The position numbers were made by a program, and so were the translations under genes. The notes beneath the pieces are model-generated. The model ran no database searches. It worked only from the letters and a program-made list of their open reading frames with translations, and was not told the DNA's origin. A DNA stretch of 64,000 nt from Leucaena leucocephala (lineage: Eukaryota > Streptophyta > Magnoliopsida > Fabales > Fabaceae): positions 3,519,001 through 3,583,000 of the forward strand of contig CM073562.1 in NCBI GenBank assembly GCA_037074615.1, given 5' to 3'. Below, in pieces: positions 1 to 12,599 of the stretch. How positions within the stretch are numbered: position 1 is the first letter of the stretch; each line of letters opens with the position of its first letter.

Positions 1-2
1 AG

Positions 3-965
3 AAAGAAATGATCTTTTGGAAGCAAAGAGAATTCCAAAAGTTTCAGTCAATATTAGATGAGGTAAGGGATAAACTGGTAGAGGAAAGGAGAAGCCGAGA
101 GAGAATGGAGCTGATGAATGCCAAGTTGTTACACAAATTGGCCGAAGCGAACCGATACGCGAAGCACTTCAAGAAGAACTACGAGGAAGAAAGAAGAGGC
201 AGAGAGATAATGGAGGAAGTGTGCAATGAATTAACCAAGCAAATAGGAGAAGACAAGTGTAGGCTTGAGGAGTTGGAGATGGAATCAATGAAGATTCTCA
301 AGGAAGTGGAAGAAGAGAGGAAGATGATGAAAATAGCCGAGCTTCTGCGCGAAGAACGCGTTCAAATGAAGCTACTCGACGCGAAGCTCGCGCTCGAAGA
401 TAAATACCGTCAGATGATTCAGTTCTTTGCTTTTCTGCAAAATTCCCTAAGATCATCATCAAAAGCTACAGGTTTGGAACTTTCATATGATGATTTCTTG
501 AATTTTGATGATATCTTTTCCATTTATGAGGAGCTCAGAAATGACGACAAGGATTATGAGAAAGTGATAAAACCATATGAAGAAGAAGATGACTTTGACA
601 AGAAGTCAACTAACAACTCATCCTCACCCTACAATGAAACTGGTTTACAAGTTGTCAAAGTCAACCGAGAGGATAAAAACACTTACGTGGAATCTCCTGA
701 GACACAAGTTAGTGAGGTAATAAAGATGAAAGCTTGTTCTAGTAGTCTAATTGCAGGGGTGGTTTTGTCTTCATTGGAAGGTGCAAGAAATTGGGAATCA
801 ACTGAAGCCATGTTGAATCCACACATAACTCGAGGCATGAAAGGAGGCATAGAATGGCCAAGAGGGGTCCCAAAAAGGAACTTGAAGTTGAAAGATGTGT
901 CTTTAGACGCAAAAGTGAGAAGCCAAAGGTCACAGTTGCAACACATTCTTAAGTCCAAGGCTTAG
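3..965 (+). CDS. Coiled-coil protein of the At5g41620/At3g11590 family, 3'-terminal exon (5' partial)
   Basis: The frame is open from the window edge (Lys-Glu precede the first ATG at 9), so this is probably the last exon of a longer gene and not a complete 318-residue protein. The first ~130 residues are a charged heptad-like coiled coil with the family blocks EEVCNELTKQIGEDK, EEERKMM and REERVQMKLLDAKLALEDKY. The C-terminus carries the family signature NPHITRGMKGGIEWPRG, then a basic tail (SQRSQLQHILKSKA), and ends in TAG. The plant family (annotated as uncharacterised, golgin-like or USO1-like) has no firmly assigned biochemical role. Between these blocks lies an acidic, poorly conserved linker (DNDKDYE to EEEDDFDKK). 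I see no frameshift or premature stop. The next 300 bases hold only a 3' UTR-like T-rich stretch. Confidence 0.85.
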   Translation, partial: KEMIFWKQREFQKFQSILDEVRDKLVEERRSRERMELMNAKLLHKLAEANRYAKHFKKNYEEERRGREIMEEVCNELTKQIGEDKCRLEELEMESMKILKEVEEERKMMKIAELLREERVQMKLLDAKLALEDKYRQMIQFFAFLQNSLRSSSKATGLELSYDDFLNFDDIFSIYEELRNDDKDYEKVIKPYEEEDDFDKKSTNNSSSPYNETGLQVVKVNREDKNTYVESPETQVSEVIKMKACSSSLIAGVVLSSLEGARNWESTEAMLNPHITRGMKGGIEWPRGVPKRNLKLKDVSLDAKVRSQRSQLQHILKSKA

Positions 966-2007
966 CAACATATTTGTTGGAATCAGTTTTTTTTTTTTTT
1001 TTTTAAAGTTTCTTAGAGGGGCAAGGCAGTACCAACGGCTGAGATTACAATTAGGATTGAACATGTGACCTCCTATTAGTAGGGAAGCTTTTATGGTGTT
1101 AGGCTACAAAGTCATAAGCTGGAATTAGATTTTTATGGTCCTAACACCTAAATGGATCAGCCATTCCATTAATTAGAAAAGAACAAAGATTGGAATCCAA
1201 CATCTACAAGGATGAGTGCGGCTGGCTGTTGAAAAATATAGTTTTGGCCTTAGAAACATTTCATGCACTCATATTTTACCAGAGTTATTGATATATGATT
1301 ATTCGGATAAGGAAATCAAGTTTTGGTAATTCTGTTAAATACTTAAATTCTTTCATAAAATTAAATTAAAGAAATTTAAATTTAAAAAAATAGATGACCT
1401 TTTACTTTTTTTAATATCATTTATATTAATTTATAATTTTTAGAAAAAAATTATAAAAAAATCCTTATAGTTTATCTCGATTTTTAATAATTTTTTAAAA
1501 TTGTTTGGGATTTAAAATTTTTTTAGTAAAAATCATACGGTATATCTAGCCAATAATTTAGAGACATAGAGATCACTGAAATAAATTTTATTTTTTATAA
1601 TAAAATATTTTTATATATATATAATTTAGTTCAAACTTATAATATTATATTTAAGAGATTTAATCATCTACTATTCGTGTTAGTTTTGTCCGTGGGATTC
1701 AAACTTTACTTCATTTTCCTTATAAGGAATGAGGAATTAGCTATAGGTCCAAACCGCCATGGTTATTTTCCTAATTTTTAATATGTATGTATGTATGTAT
1801 TTAGAGAGAGAGAGAGAGAGATTAGATGGGCTTGCTAAGTCCTGGAAGCCTACTTTTCTCATCCGCCTATATGGTCTGGACTTAGCTTCGGCCTTGTGGC
1901 CTATGTCTTTTAATTTACTTTGAAAGCTTAATTTTTTTATACAAAAAAAGAAAGAAAAAAACTTAATTTTTGCCAATCAGAATCAATGAGCTAGCTATCA
2001 TATATAG
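966..2007. other. Gene-free AT-rich spacer
   Basis: Beyond a probable 3' UTR with a T-run near 990-1005 I see no coding potential. A TATG-type tetranucleotide repeat runs into a (GA)n tract at about 1783-1820. Confidence 0.5.
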
Positions 2008-2285
2008 GTTTAACTAATAAAAGGATGAGACATACGACTATTTAAAATATATTTAATATCTAAAAAATAACACTTTGTTGTGGTTCCAATTACAGCGCTT
2101 AGGGAGATATCCTAACTCCTAGGTGACTATATTTACGCTTGAAGATAATAGACGGTTTACCCTATCTAATATTAGTATCACATAGAAAGAAATAAAATTT
2201 TATCTTGCTTTAAATTGTGAGTGAGTTTAACCCCTTTCTAAAATTTTTTGTACAAAAATCAATAAGCCAATTCACTTGAACTTTT
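2008..2285 (+). repeat. Dispersed repeat copy 1 (matches 29470-29735)
   Basis: This stretch matches 29470-29735 in the same orientation over its whole length, with many substitutions. Shared landmarks are CGACTATTT/TGACTATTT, TCCTAACTC, AATAGAC and GTTTAACCC...TTTCTAAAA. No ORF is present and I see no clear terminal repeats. It may be a SINE-like or MITE-derived family; the class is not resolved. Confidence 0.55.
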
Positions 2286-3330
2286 AAAAAATCAAATAAA
2301 TAAAGTTTTAAGTTTTCTAGCCCTAAAATTTGTAACTAACAAGAGATTTATCTCCTGTGCATTACACATAGAAAAATATATTATAATTAATTATTTATGA
2401 TTATTATAAATTATTATTATATTAAAAATTTAAAATATCATAAAATTAGTTAATATTATTATTAATTAATTAATATCACAAGGTTTTAAATCTTTTAAAA
2501 ATTAAAGTAGTGTGTGATTAACATGATTTAATTGAATTATTAATATAGAACTCAAAATATTTTAAAAATTAAGTGTGATTATTAACTGAGATTATTGACT
2601 GTAGTTAGTAGATAAATGAATTAAAAATATTTAGTTAAGTTAACCCAAATATATTTTTAACTAAATTGGGTATTATAAAATTTTAATATTATAATTGATT
2701 GTTATCTATTAGTTTTTATTGTTAATTAATAAATATTACCGTTCTAAAATTTTAATGAAGTATTAATTATGATCTACAGAACAAAACATAATGAAAAGAA
2801 GGATATATGATATAATTCTCGTTCACAAGAGTCCTACCGATCAAGGTATAAACATGAATCCGTAAAGTTAGATGTCATCGATAAAGATTTATCACGTTGA
2901 ATTTTTAAAGCGAGAGAAAAAATCATCAAAAATAAAATAAAATAAAATTCTTATTAAACTCCAAAACAATTGCGTAATTGATCTCTGCCAACCTAATCAA
3001 TATACCAAAATATGAAGAGTTAAATTGATGGTAAATCAGCTTTTCTTGTTACCAATACCATTTCCTTTTATGACCAATGATAGGAATCTCTGACATTTTA
3101 ATATAATTACATTCTCGACTTTAACCTTATCCACTCGTACGTTGGAATTGATTTTGATGGAAATGAAGATGTAAATAGAAATAGATATAGGTTTAAAAGT
3201 TTGATTGGTATAACATGGAATTCAAATATTATTTTTATTTAATATTTTTATTAAAATATGAAATTATTAATATTTTTTCATCCAAAAAAAACTAACCCCC
3301 AAAATATCCAACTACCACTATCAGTAGAAC
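2286..3330. other. Gene-free AT-rich spacer
   Basis: More than 75% A+T with short ATTA repeats. I see no ORF, RNA gene or recognisable repeat boundary. Confidence 0.4.
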
Positions 3331-3408
3331 TGATAAAACAGACTCAACTTATTTTACATAAATATGAAGTGATAAAACAGACTCAACTTATTTTACATAA
3401 ATATGGGG
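3331..3408. repeat. 39-bp tandem duplication
   Basis: The unit starting TGATAAAACAGACTCAAC at 3331 is repeated from 3370 with almost no change. It sits directly at the left edge of the hAT-derived block. Confidence 0.85.
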
Positions 3409-6400
3409 CAAGCTCAGGTTAGATAAAAGTAGCCCGTTTAATAGCGGGCCGTATAGAAGTGGGCTAGCCCCCTCTTTTTTTATAATAATTAATAAGTAGG
3501 CACCCCGCACAGTCTGGCACTATCATTTCTAATTAATAAGTAGGTGCAATTACTCACGAGTCATGGCTCCCCTGCTCCCTAGCCTCATACTCTGCTCCTC
3601 ATAGCCCCACACTCTACTCTCTACAGTTGCAGCCATATCATCTGGTAGTCTAGAACTCTGATTCTCGACTTCTTGCCCAAGTACCAGTTGTATCGGCTTC
3701 GTCTCATTATCGTGCCAGTTGCCTCAATCGTGCCAGTCGGCTTTTTTTGGTTAAATATGAAGATGGTTCTCTGGTTCTGCTGAACAATTTGATGTTATTG
3801 CTCTATATTTCTGCTGATCAATCTGTTTATTACTCTATGCAAGGCCAATTTGCTTTAAGTATTACTCTATTTATTGCTCTATATTTCTGCTGATCAATCT
3901 GCCTATAGGAATATCAATCTCCAATTTCTCTGTTATTGCCCTCAATTTGATAATATCAATATGTTTTGATAGTATCCCTATACGTTGTTCTCTGTTTATT
4001 GATCTAGTGAAGGTTGTGCACTATTATTGCTCTCTAACTCTATCGATAAATTTGCTTTTCTATTGCTCACTATACACTGTTATTACTTGTTAATTTTTGC
4101 AATAATTTGTACAAATTTAAGATAGATTTGGGTGACATTGTCACTGGGATTAGGGAGCATAAAAGAAAAAAGTACTGATAATACAACTAATGTGGAAAAT
4201 CAATATGAACACGTTGACCCCTCTGTATTTGTAGAAGGTAATTCAAGTAAGAAAGCAAAGAAAAATACCTTCAATCTTTGGAACTTCTTTACTAAAATCG
4301 GTAAAGTAGATGGAAAAGAAAACACTGGATGTAAATGGTGTAAAAAAACATATAGTGTTGGAGGTAAGGATTATGGGACTTCACATCTTCGATTTCATAT
4401 AAATACTTGTGCAATAATTCCTAAATATAAAGATGTTAGTGTCAAGATGTTAGACCATATAGGGAATGTTAGAGCTAGAAAACTTGATCAGAATAGAGTT
4501 CAAGATTTGCTAACTTATTGTATCATCAGATGTGATGTTCCATATTCTTTTGTTAGGTAGGAGGCACTTAGAGATTTATATTTATATTTAAATCCTAAGT
4601 ATAAGCCCATTATTAGAAAAAAATATTATGGTGGATGTTATGAATTTCTATCTTAAAGTAAAAGAGAACTTAAAAAATCAATTACCGAGGAGTCCTGGTA
4701 ATATATATTTAACTGCGGATTGTTAGACTTCTTTGGCTATCGAAGGATATATTTGTTTGGCTGTACACTTTATAGATGAGAAATGGAATCTCAATAGAAA
4801 GATACTAGTATTTGCTAGGATGAAGCCTCTATGCTATAGTATTGAATTGTCAAATAAGGCACATGATATCATTATAGATTAGGGTATTCAATGAAAAATA
4901 TTTTCTATTACTTTGGATAATGCCTTAGCAAATGATAATATGCAAACTTTACTGAGAGATAGGTTGAATTTATGTAATGGGGAGTTCTTCCATATGAGAT
5001 ATTGTGCCTATATCTTAAATCTTATAGTGCATGAGGGGTTGACAGTAGCGAGTTCTGTTGTGCAAAAGATTAGAAGAAGTATTACATACGTGAAGCACTC
5101 GAATTCGAGGTTGACAAACTTTAAGAAGTGTGTTCAACAGGTTGGGGGTATTGATAGTTCAATAGAGTCGAGATTAGATGCCCATACTAAATGGAATTTG
5201 ACACATGCAATGTTCTAAAGTGCAATCAGATATTATCGTGCTTTTGTAAACTTATCTTTGTATGACAGCAATTATAGATATTGCCTATCACCTGAAGAGT
5301 GGATTAGAGCATAAGTGATATGCGCATACTTGAAACCATTTGCAGTTATTACAAATCTAATTTTTAGATCATCTTATTTGACTGCTAACATGTATTTTAT
5401 GTAAATCTCCAAAATTGAGATACTACTGAAACAACATGTAGAAAGTGATATTTTTTGATTCAAGATATGACTGAGAGAATGCTTTGAAAATTTGATAAAT
5501 ATTAGGGTAATTGTAGTGTCATTCTTGCATTGTCAAATATTCTTGACCCACGGATTAAATTTGGTGTTATAAAGTTTTCTTATATAAAACTTGATCCCAT
5601 AAATTATGAAGAGAAGATTGAACACATTAGGAGAAAGTTATATTATGTGTTCAATGAATATAAAAACATAGGATCATCTGCATCATCCTCAATCCCTTTT
5701 ACAAGAGCTGAATCAAGCTTTAATGTCAATGTGGCAACGACAATGTCTTTCCCATAAAATGCTGCTGAGTCCTCTATATATGATAAAAATAATTAGTTAG
5801 ATGCTTTTGAAGTAAGTTTGAGATATTTAATGTTAATTCTTAATTTATATAATTATCATGTTATCGATGTTAAAATTTAATTTATATGATGCGAGATTTT
5901 TTTGAAGCGAAGAATAAAGATAATGAGGTATTTCAAAAGTCTAAATTAGACATTTATTTGGAAGAAGCAACACTTAATCCTAGATTGTCTGTCAAATTAA
6001 TTTGTTGAGTTATTGGATGACTAATGCGATTCGATTTCCTTATCTTTTAAAGATGTCTTTGACATACTATCTATTCTAATCACCACAGTTGCAAGTGAAA
6101 CAGCTTTTAGTATTAGTTCACGAGTTCTTACAAAGTATCGTAGTTGTCTTCTTTTGAAAATATTGAAGCTATTATTTGCGCTCGCAGTTGGATGCTAAAT
6201 TATTCATGGGGTGATAATTTAATTATATTTTTTGCCCATTTTATATTTTTCTTGTATATATTCATTCAATCATATTAATTCTTTTTTAAAATGTTATATG
6301 ATGTGCTATGTGGCAGATGAAACTAAAGAAGAGGAAGGTGCTTATTGTAGTGTTGATGATACTATTACAGCTTCATATATTGCTTCAAATACTCCAAATA

Positions 6401-6637
6401 TCACAGACTAGCAAAGACGATTATTGTTTTATTAATATGTTGACACTTGAATGATTGTGTGATAGATTAATATTATGTTATTAACATTAATTTAGATTGT
6501 GAAAGATTATTGTAATATTTAGTTATATATGAATTCAATTTTATTTTTTTTAGCTTGCTCGCGACCTAAAGGGAGCTTGAGTTAGCAAAAAGCTAGCCTT
6601 CTAGCTGTAGGTTATGGCAGTTGCGGGTTAGTCCATA
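3402..6637 (+). mobile_element. Decayed autonomous hAT transposon (BED zinc finger plus transposase)
   Basis: An open stretch at 4132-4557 encodes a BED-type zinc finger (WNFFTKIGKVDGKENTGCKWCKK, then HLRFHINTC). Downstream, frames at 4658-5215 give the RNase H-like core of RICESLEEPER/Ac-type transposases: NIYLTADC, EGYICLAVHFIDEKWNLN, IFSITLDNALANDNMQ and CAYILNLIVHEGL. A weak C-terminal hAT dimerisation block lies at 6000-6200 (TVASETAFSISSRVLTKYRS). Trp codons have become stops (DC*TS near 4720; another near 4880) and several frames are shifted, so the protein is dead. The two ends share TATGG and TAGAAG...GGCTAGC in inverted orientation, suggesting imperfect subterminal repeats. I could not find an 8-bp target duplication, so the boundaries are approximate. 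Confidence 0.8.
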
Positions 6638-6965
6638 TTACCAGTGCTACCGTCAACCACCATTGTCATCAATCTTCATTGAAGTTCCAAATCTATCATT
6701 TCTCTCTAACCAGACCTCTTCTTCCTCACCATTAAAGCTTTAGGTTTGTCCTTCCTCTCCAATTATAACTCTTCCTCGCCATCAAAGCTCCAAATCTGCC
6801 CTTCCTCCTCGACCAGACCTCTTCTTCCTCTCTTTCATCATCCTCAGATTTGACGAGAAGGCCAAGATCCCAGTCAACAAAAACTACTGCACCAGCCCCA
6901 CCAGAGCTAACGATGGGGTTAAAGGAGGTTGTCGTCGCCAATTGCTGGAGGTCACCGTCATGGGT
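6638..6965. other. CT-rich low-complexity stretch with internal near-repeats
   Basis: Two similar pyrimidine-rich blocks (ACCAGACCTCTTCTTCCTC at about 6710 and again at about 6813) lie here. The 69-codon antisense frame is low-complexity and not a credible gene. It abuts the 345-bp triplication. Confidence 0.45.
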
Positions 6966-8000
6966 TACTGGTTAATGATGATTCGATGGAGTTGATGTTT
7001 GTTGAAGGAGATGAAAAAAAAAATGAAGGGGCAAAACCATAATTCCATATATTTTTTCATATTTCCATGGGTTTTGTGATGGAAGCCAATTCCATCAATT
7101 TTGATGGAACTGATTTCTAGATCAAAGCCAATTTCATGCTTGCTTAAGTGTACCAAACAAACTTTATGATGGAAATCAATTTTATTTCCATTTCCATATG
7201 TCTCGATTGCTGGGCCTATAGTGGGGAGAAAGATATGACCCCAGTTTCTAGGAAGACGAGCTTATGTTGCTTATTGCCTATGGTAAGATCGGTACTATCT
7301 AAAAATATTTTACTGGTCAATGATGATTCGATGGAGTTGATGTTTGTTGAAGGAGATGAACAAAAAAATGAAGGGGCAAAACCATAATTCCATATATTTT
7401 TTCATATTTCCATGGGTTTTGTGATGGAAGCCAATTCCATCAATTTTGATGGAACTGATTTCTAGATCAAAGCCAATTTCATGCTTGCTTAAGTGTACCA
7501 AACAAACTTTATGATGGAAATCAATTTTATTTCCATTTCCATATGTCTCGATTGCTGGGCCTATAGTGGGGAGAAAGATATGACCCCAGTTTCTAGGAAG
7601 ACGAGCTTATGTTGCTTATTGCCTATGGTAAGATCGGTACTATCTAAAAATATTTTACTGGTCAATGATGATTCGATGGAGTTGATGTTTGTTGAAGGAG
7701 ATGAAAAAAAAAATGAAGGGGCAAAACCATAATTCCATATATTTTTTCATATTTCCATGGGTTTTGTGATGGAAGCCAATTCCATCAATTTTGATGGAAC
7801 TGATTTCTAGATCAAAGCCAATTTCATGCTTGCTTAAGTGTACCAAACAAACTTTATGATGGAAATCAATTTTATTTCCATTTCCATATGTCTCGATTGC
7901 TGGGCCTATAGTGGGGAGAAAGATATGACCCCAGTTTCTAGGAAGACGAGCTTATGTTGCTTATTGCCTATGGTAAGATCGGTACTATCTAAAAATATTT
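6966..8000. repeat. 345-bp tandem triplication, near-identical copies
   Basis: Three consecutive units (about 6966-7310, 7311-7655, 7656-8000) are almost letter-for-letter identical. The visible differences are a C inside the A-run of copy 2 and a T/C change at the start of copy 1. Each unit contains the same frames on both strands, but these are shadows without homology to anything I know. The near-identity implies very recent duplication or gene conversion, or an assembly artefact. Confidence 0.9.
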
Positions 8001-11000
8001 TCAACAAATTAGGTTTACAATTTTTAACTAATACTTTTTAAATTAAAAAATATTTTTAAAAAAATTACATTTAAAAAATTATATTTAATTTAAATTTTAC
8101 CCCATTAAAATAATTTTAAAAAAAATAAAAAATAAATCTAAATTATCCTCACATATTAGATTTTGATGATCCAAATTTAGACTTAAAGGCGGATCCAGAC
8201 AGACATACCATATTTAAGCAAATGGTTAGTATTTGTTAACTAAGTTTCTTTGGCTTGATCCATTACAATTCAATTATTCTAGTTTATTGAATTAATAAAT
8301 TATAGGTATTGAGTTATTATGAATTAATAAATGATAAGAATTGAGTTATTTTAAGTCAAAAAAAATTATAAAAATTGAATTGTTTGTAGTTAAAATTTAG
8401 AGATTAAATCTAATTGAAGCAAAATTTAGAAAACAAAAGTTATATTTTCCCCAAATACTACATATTCATAGAGAAAACCAAATAACAAATTAGGTAGTGG
8501 GGATATTTTTTTTCTTTTTAAAAGGAAGTGGGGTTTCATTACATTGTTAGGTGATTGAGAAAGAAGTGAAGGTTGATTCAAAAGAGAGGTTAGAGGCATA
8601 GGATAAGCATAATCACAAATTATGAAGTTATCCAAAAGATGATTAAGATGAAGATGATGGTGAAAATTCAATCCAAGGGCCCAACAAAAACAAAACATCT
8701 TTTATTGTAGGCCATGCCAATAATTACTCTCACTTGCCATTAATAGCCAATCACATTGTTGATTTGATCTGTCTCCCGGGACCATATTCTTGGCAATATC
8801 AATATGACGTAGCTGGCTCTTTTCAAGTTTTGGTTCTTCATTTTCTTGTTTACCTTGCACAATTTTTGTCAATTTTTTTTAAACGCTAAATTACACAAAA
8901 TTCCCTTAACTTTAAATTATATATAAATAACTCTCTCAACCTTTAAAATTTAATAATAAACTAACCTAAATTTTCAACTCTGTTTATATAAACCTTAGGC
9001 ATCCATTATATAACACCTTATTTAAATTATATTTTATGTGCAAAATTATATATAAAAATATTATCAGTATAAAAGTAAGAGTTTAAGGGATTTATAGTAA
9101 ATTTTTAATTTTTTTTTGTAAAAAAAATTATCTATACGGAGTGTAAAGTTTCAAGGAATATGTATAATTTCGTCTCTTTTTTAGAAAGGGAAAGTAAATG
9201 CATCAAGGCATAGATATAATATAATTTAAAACTTTGATTCATTCTCTTGCGGTGTGGGCTCTTGAACATATCCCATCATACTACGTATGCATGGTGTGAC
9301 CACTTTTTTCATATCAGAGAATACGAAGCACACAAAACAAATTTACTTATCAAACAAGTCTAGTTGGGAGCATGACGTTGGGTCAAATCAAAAGTTCAAA
9401 TCTGAAAAATTTATTTTGCACATCACTAAATTTTTTAAAAAAAATTGAAATCATCTCCGGAATCGGGAATCTTGAATGGCTTGTTTGATAGTTTGAAAAA
9501 TTAGGTTATCATCGCCAGGAATCTGCAATCTCAGATTCAAAGAGATAGAGAGAGAGAGAGAATATAAAGACAACATGGAGATGAGAACGACGAAAATTCT
9601 GAATGGCCCTGCTCAAAGTGCATACGTATTTTTTTATGTTTATTCCCATAAAAGCGTGCACTTAATAATATTCTGCAATTATTGTTGTTTAGTCACTACA
9701 TACCTCTCGAGAAGGGAAAACGGGTTCAACGACATTTTCCTGGACAGGTTTGGGAGCCTATTTTAATAGGCCGACTAAATTATTAATTTTGTTTAATTAT
9801 TAATATTATTATTTATTTTATTTAAATTTTATTTTAAATATTTTTATTATTAAATATTAAAGATAATTATTTATTTTTTAATATATGTTGATATATTATA
9901 ATTAATTATTATTATATTAATATTTATTTAGATTTATAATTATAAATTTTGTGATTTTTTATAAAAAATATAAAATTTTTTAAGAGTATAATATTAATAT
10001 TTTTTTAATTATACTAATAAGATATTATAAATTTTTATATTAATATTTTAAATATTTTAAATATTTTTTAAAAATATTAGAAAAAAATGATGAGCTAATA
10101 GGCTAGGAGGCCACATAGCCCACATGTTAGGGCGAAATGGCTCACATTACCAACTGTAATACCTCTCAAATATAAAAGGAAAAGTAAGAATATAAAATTA
10201 AACATTAGTTCGTGGAGTAACTAACCCTCTTTCTCATAATCATAAACATCTCTCTCCCACTTCTTTCAAATCTCTCTCTCTCTCTCTGTATACACACATA
10301 TAAAACATGGGTAGACTTTAGAAAAAACAAGCTTTGTTTTGGGTACAAATTGAACGAACATGCATATGGGAGGGAGGGAGAGAACAAGTTAATTAGACTT
10401 ACTCATGATTCAGACCATAATATCACATGCAACTTACTTCTTTGAAATAGTTAAACTAATTAAAGATTCTGATTCTGTTTCCTTCCTTTGAAAACGACCC
10501 AATTCCACACTCTACTTTTGTATTATATTGTTACTACTATATAACATATCTGCATTTTTTGCTGTAAAGAAGAAGAAAAAAATATCATTTTTATGTGATA
10601 TGATATGATGATTCCCTTCGTTTTATTATTAATAATAGTTTGATTTAGCTGCTCATAATAATACATGTTTATTCCAAGTTTTAAAAATGAACTGATTCGT
10701 ATAATGTCTACCAACTCCTAATCATCTTATTCAATGACAACTTTTACTTTAATTTAATCCATTTTTATTGGCTCTATTAAATTCTAACGGCAATTTTCCC
10801 ATATCCAAAAATTGAAGGAAAAAACTCTACAAGACAATCAGACAAAAAAAGATTGATTGATAAATTTAATATTAAAAAAGAAACTTCTTACATATATTAA
10901 TCCTATAAATCAGTTTCAATTTGTTTCACCATAATAAACAAAAGTCTTAAACCTCATTAGCTTTGTCTTAAAATTTTATAATTTTTTAACTTTAACCCCA

Positions 11001-11015
11001 TTTAATATATACTAT
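8001..11015. other. Gene-free AT-rich region with microsatellites
   Basis: No convincing ORF is present. (GA)n tracts lie at about 9547-9562 and, as (TC)n, at about 10271-10288. The stretch 9745-10140 begins with TAATAGGCCGAC and ends with CTAATAGGCTAGG, suggesting another degenerate non-autonomous insertion, but no target duplication could be recognised. Confidence 0.4.
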
Positions 11016-11547
11016 GGGCATGTTTAGGAAACCCCCAAACCTAGTTTTTAAAATAGCTTACGGCTCAAACTTCAATTTAAAAAAAAATTAAAATAAATAG
11101 TTATATTTGTCCAAAAGAGCTTATAGACTAAATTATAGTTTAAAATTATAGTTTCAAATAAGTTGGTTAGAGTAACTTTTAGAACAGTAAAAGAGTTTAT
11201 AAACTACTTAATTACTATTTTACCCTTACTTTTTCTTACACCCTCTCTATATCTTTTCTACTATCTCTCTCTTATATCTTTTCAACTATCTCTCCTCTTT
11301 TCTCTATATTTTCTATTATCTTTATTTTCTCTTCTATCTTCTCTACCCTCTCTCCTCTTTTATACTTTTAATAAAATTATACCCTTTTTATAATTTTCAA
11401 TTACAAAAGTCCTTTTAGTAATAACTATTCAAACACTCATTTATCTATAATCACTTTTTTTTCATAAGCTCTTTTTAAAAAAAAATTCTAAAAGCTACCC
11501 AAAAGCCTTTTTTTTATAAACCATTTTCTAAAAATTTATCCAAACAC
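11016..11547. mobile_element. MITE-like element with TGTTTGG-type ends
   Basis: The left end reads ATGTTTAGGAAA and the right end, reverse-complemented, GTGTTTGGATAAA. ATACTAT is present on both sides (11009-11015 and 11548-11554), a likely target duplication. The interior has a pyrimidine-rich block and the sequence TTTATAAACTAC that recurs in the element at 36862-37337. No transposase is encoded. Confidence 0.55.
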
Positions 11548-12599
11548 ATACTATACAATATTAGAACAAAATCTACAGCATAATAAATGAAGGTGAAATT
11601 GTATATTCATATAAAAAATTTAATGATATAACTTATAAATATAAAAAAAATCTCTCTTTCTTATAAATATGATTATAGGGGTAAAATTTATAGGAATATG
11701 CAATTATTCATGAGAATGAAGAATAATGGTAATTCAAGGTCAAAAAAAGAATAATGCTAATTAACTAAGATTCTTTGCAAAATATAAACCACTAGCCAAG
11801 TGGGCCGAAAAATAACTACAAGGCTAAAAAGACTAGCATAGGATGCTTGGATTCTTGGATGCTTCGATGGGTCCAAGTCTAGCCAGAGTTGGCCCTGACC
11901 CATGGCTCACTTCTGCAATAGCCGAACTAATTCATGTGGGCCCCAAAAGATTTGGTCATGGTGAAATTAGTGGCCCACTCCTCAATTTCAGGCTCATAAA
12001 ACTGAAAACTTAGCTCCGTGTCTCCGTCAAAGTGACTGTTACTTACAGACGGGGCGTTTACAGTATGTAGTGCTTCCTACTTGATTACTACTTGATGGAG
12101 GGAAGTAGATTGACTTATAATAACAATAGCTCACCATATAAAGGTATTTAGAAATGGTAGGGTACAGAGAGGATTAAGGTATTCATATGGATATGTACTA
12201 ATAATAAACTTTCGACCAATATTTGAAGAAATAATTGATCTTTTAGTTCTACTATTTATTAAAGTTGTAACTTGATAAGTGAGAATATTTTACATATATT
12301 GAGATATTGTAGTTATGTAAGGTGTATTTAGCTTAAATTATTATTGCCACATGAACTAATAGCTTTTTTTGCTACTCATCTTAATAATTGGTTTGCTCTA
12401 AACCTTAAGAGACAATTGGGCAACATGGAGATCAATTGAAAATTAATATAGGGAGTGACTATATAAAAATTTTGGCTTTAGAGGAATATAAATATTTTGA
12501 ATTTAGATACCATGAAACCTAAGCAACTAGAGTTGGTTATATTACAAGTTTGTGTATATAAATGATGATGCTACTTTATACCATTTGTCATTGGCCAAT
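11548..12599. other. Gene-free region
   Basis: No ORF of note. The stretch 12340-12600 could be the upstream part of the decayed LINE that follows, but I recognise no reverse transcriptase motif in it. Confidence 0.35.

Noticed and set aside
1017..1140. tRNA-like or SINE-like sequence (GGATTGAACATGTGACCTCC)
   Set aside because: I could not find a cloverleaf or both A and B boxes with correct spacing.
6965..8041. Repeated 63- and 79-codon frames
   Set aside because: Identical because they lie in the 345-bp triplication; no protein family is recognisable and they overlap on opposite strands.
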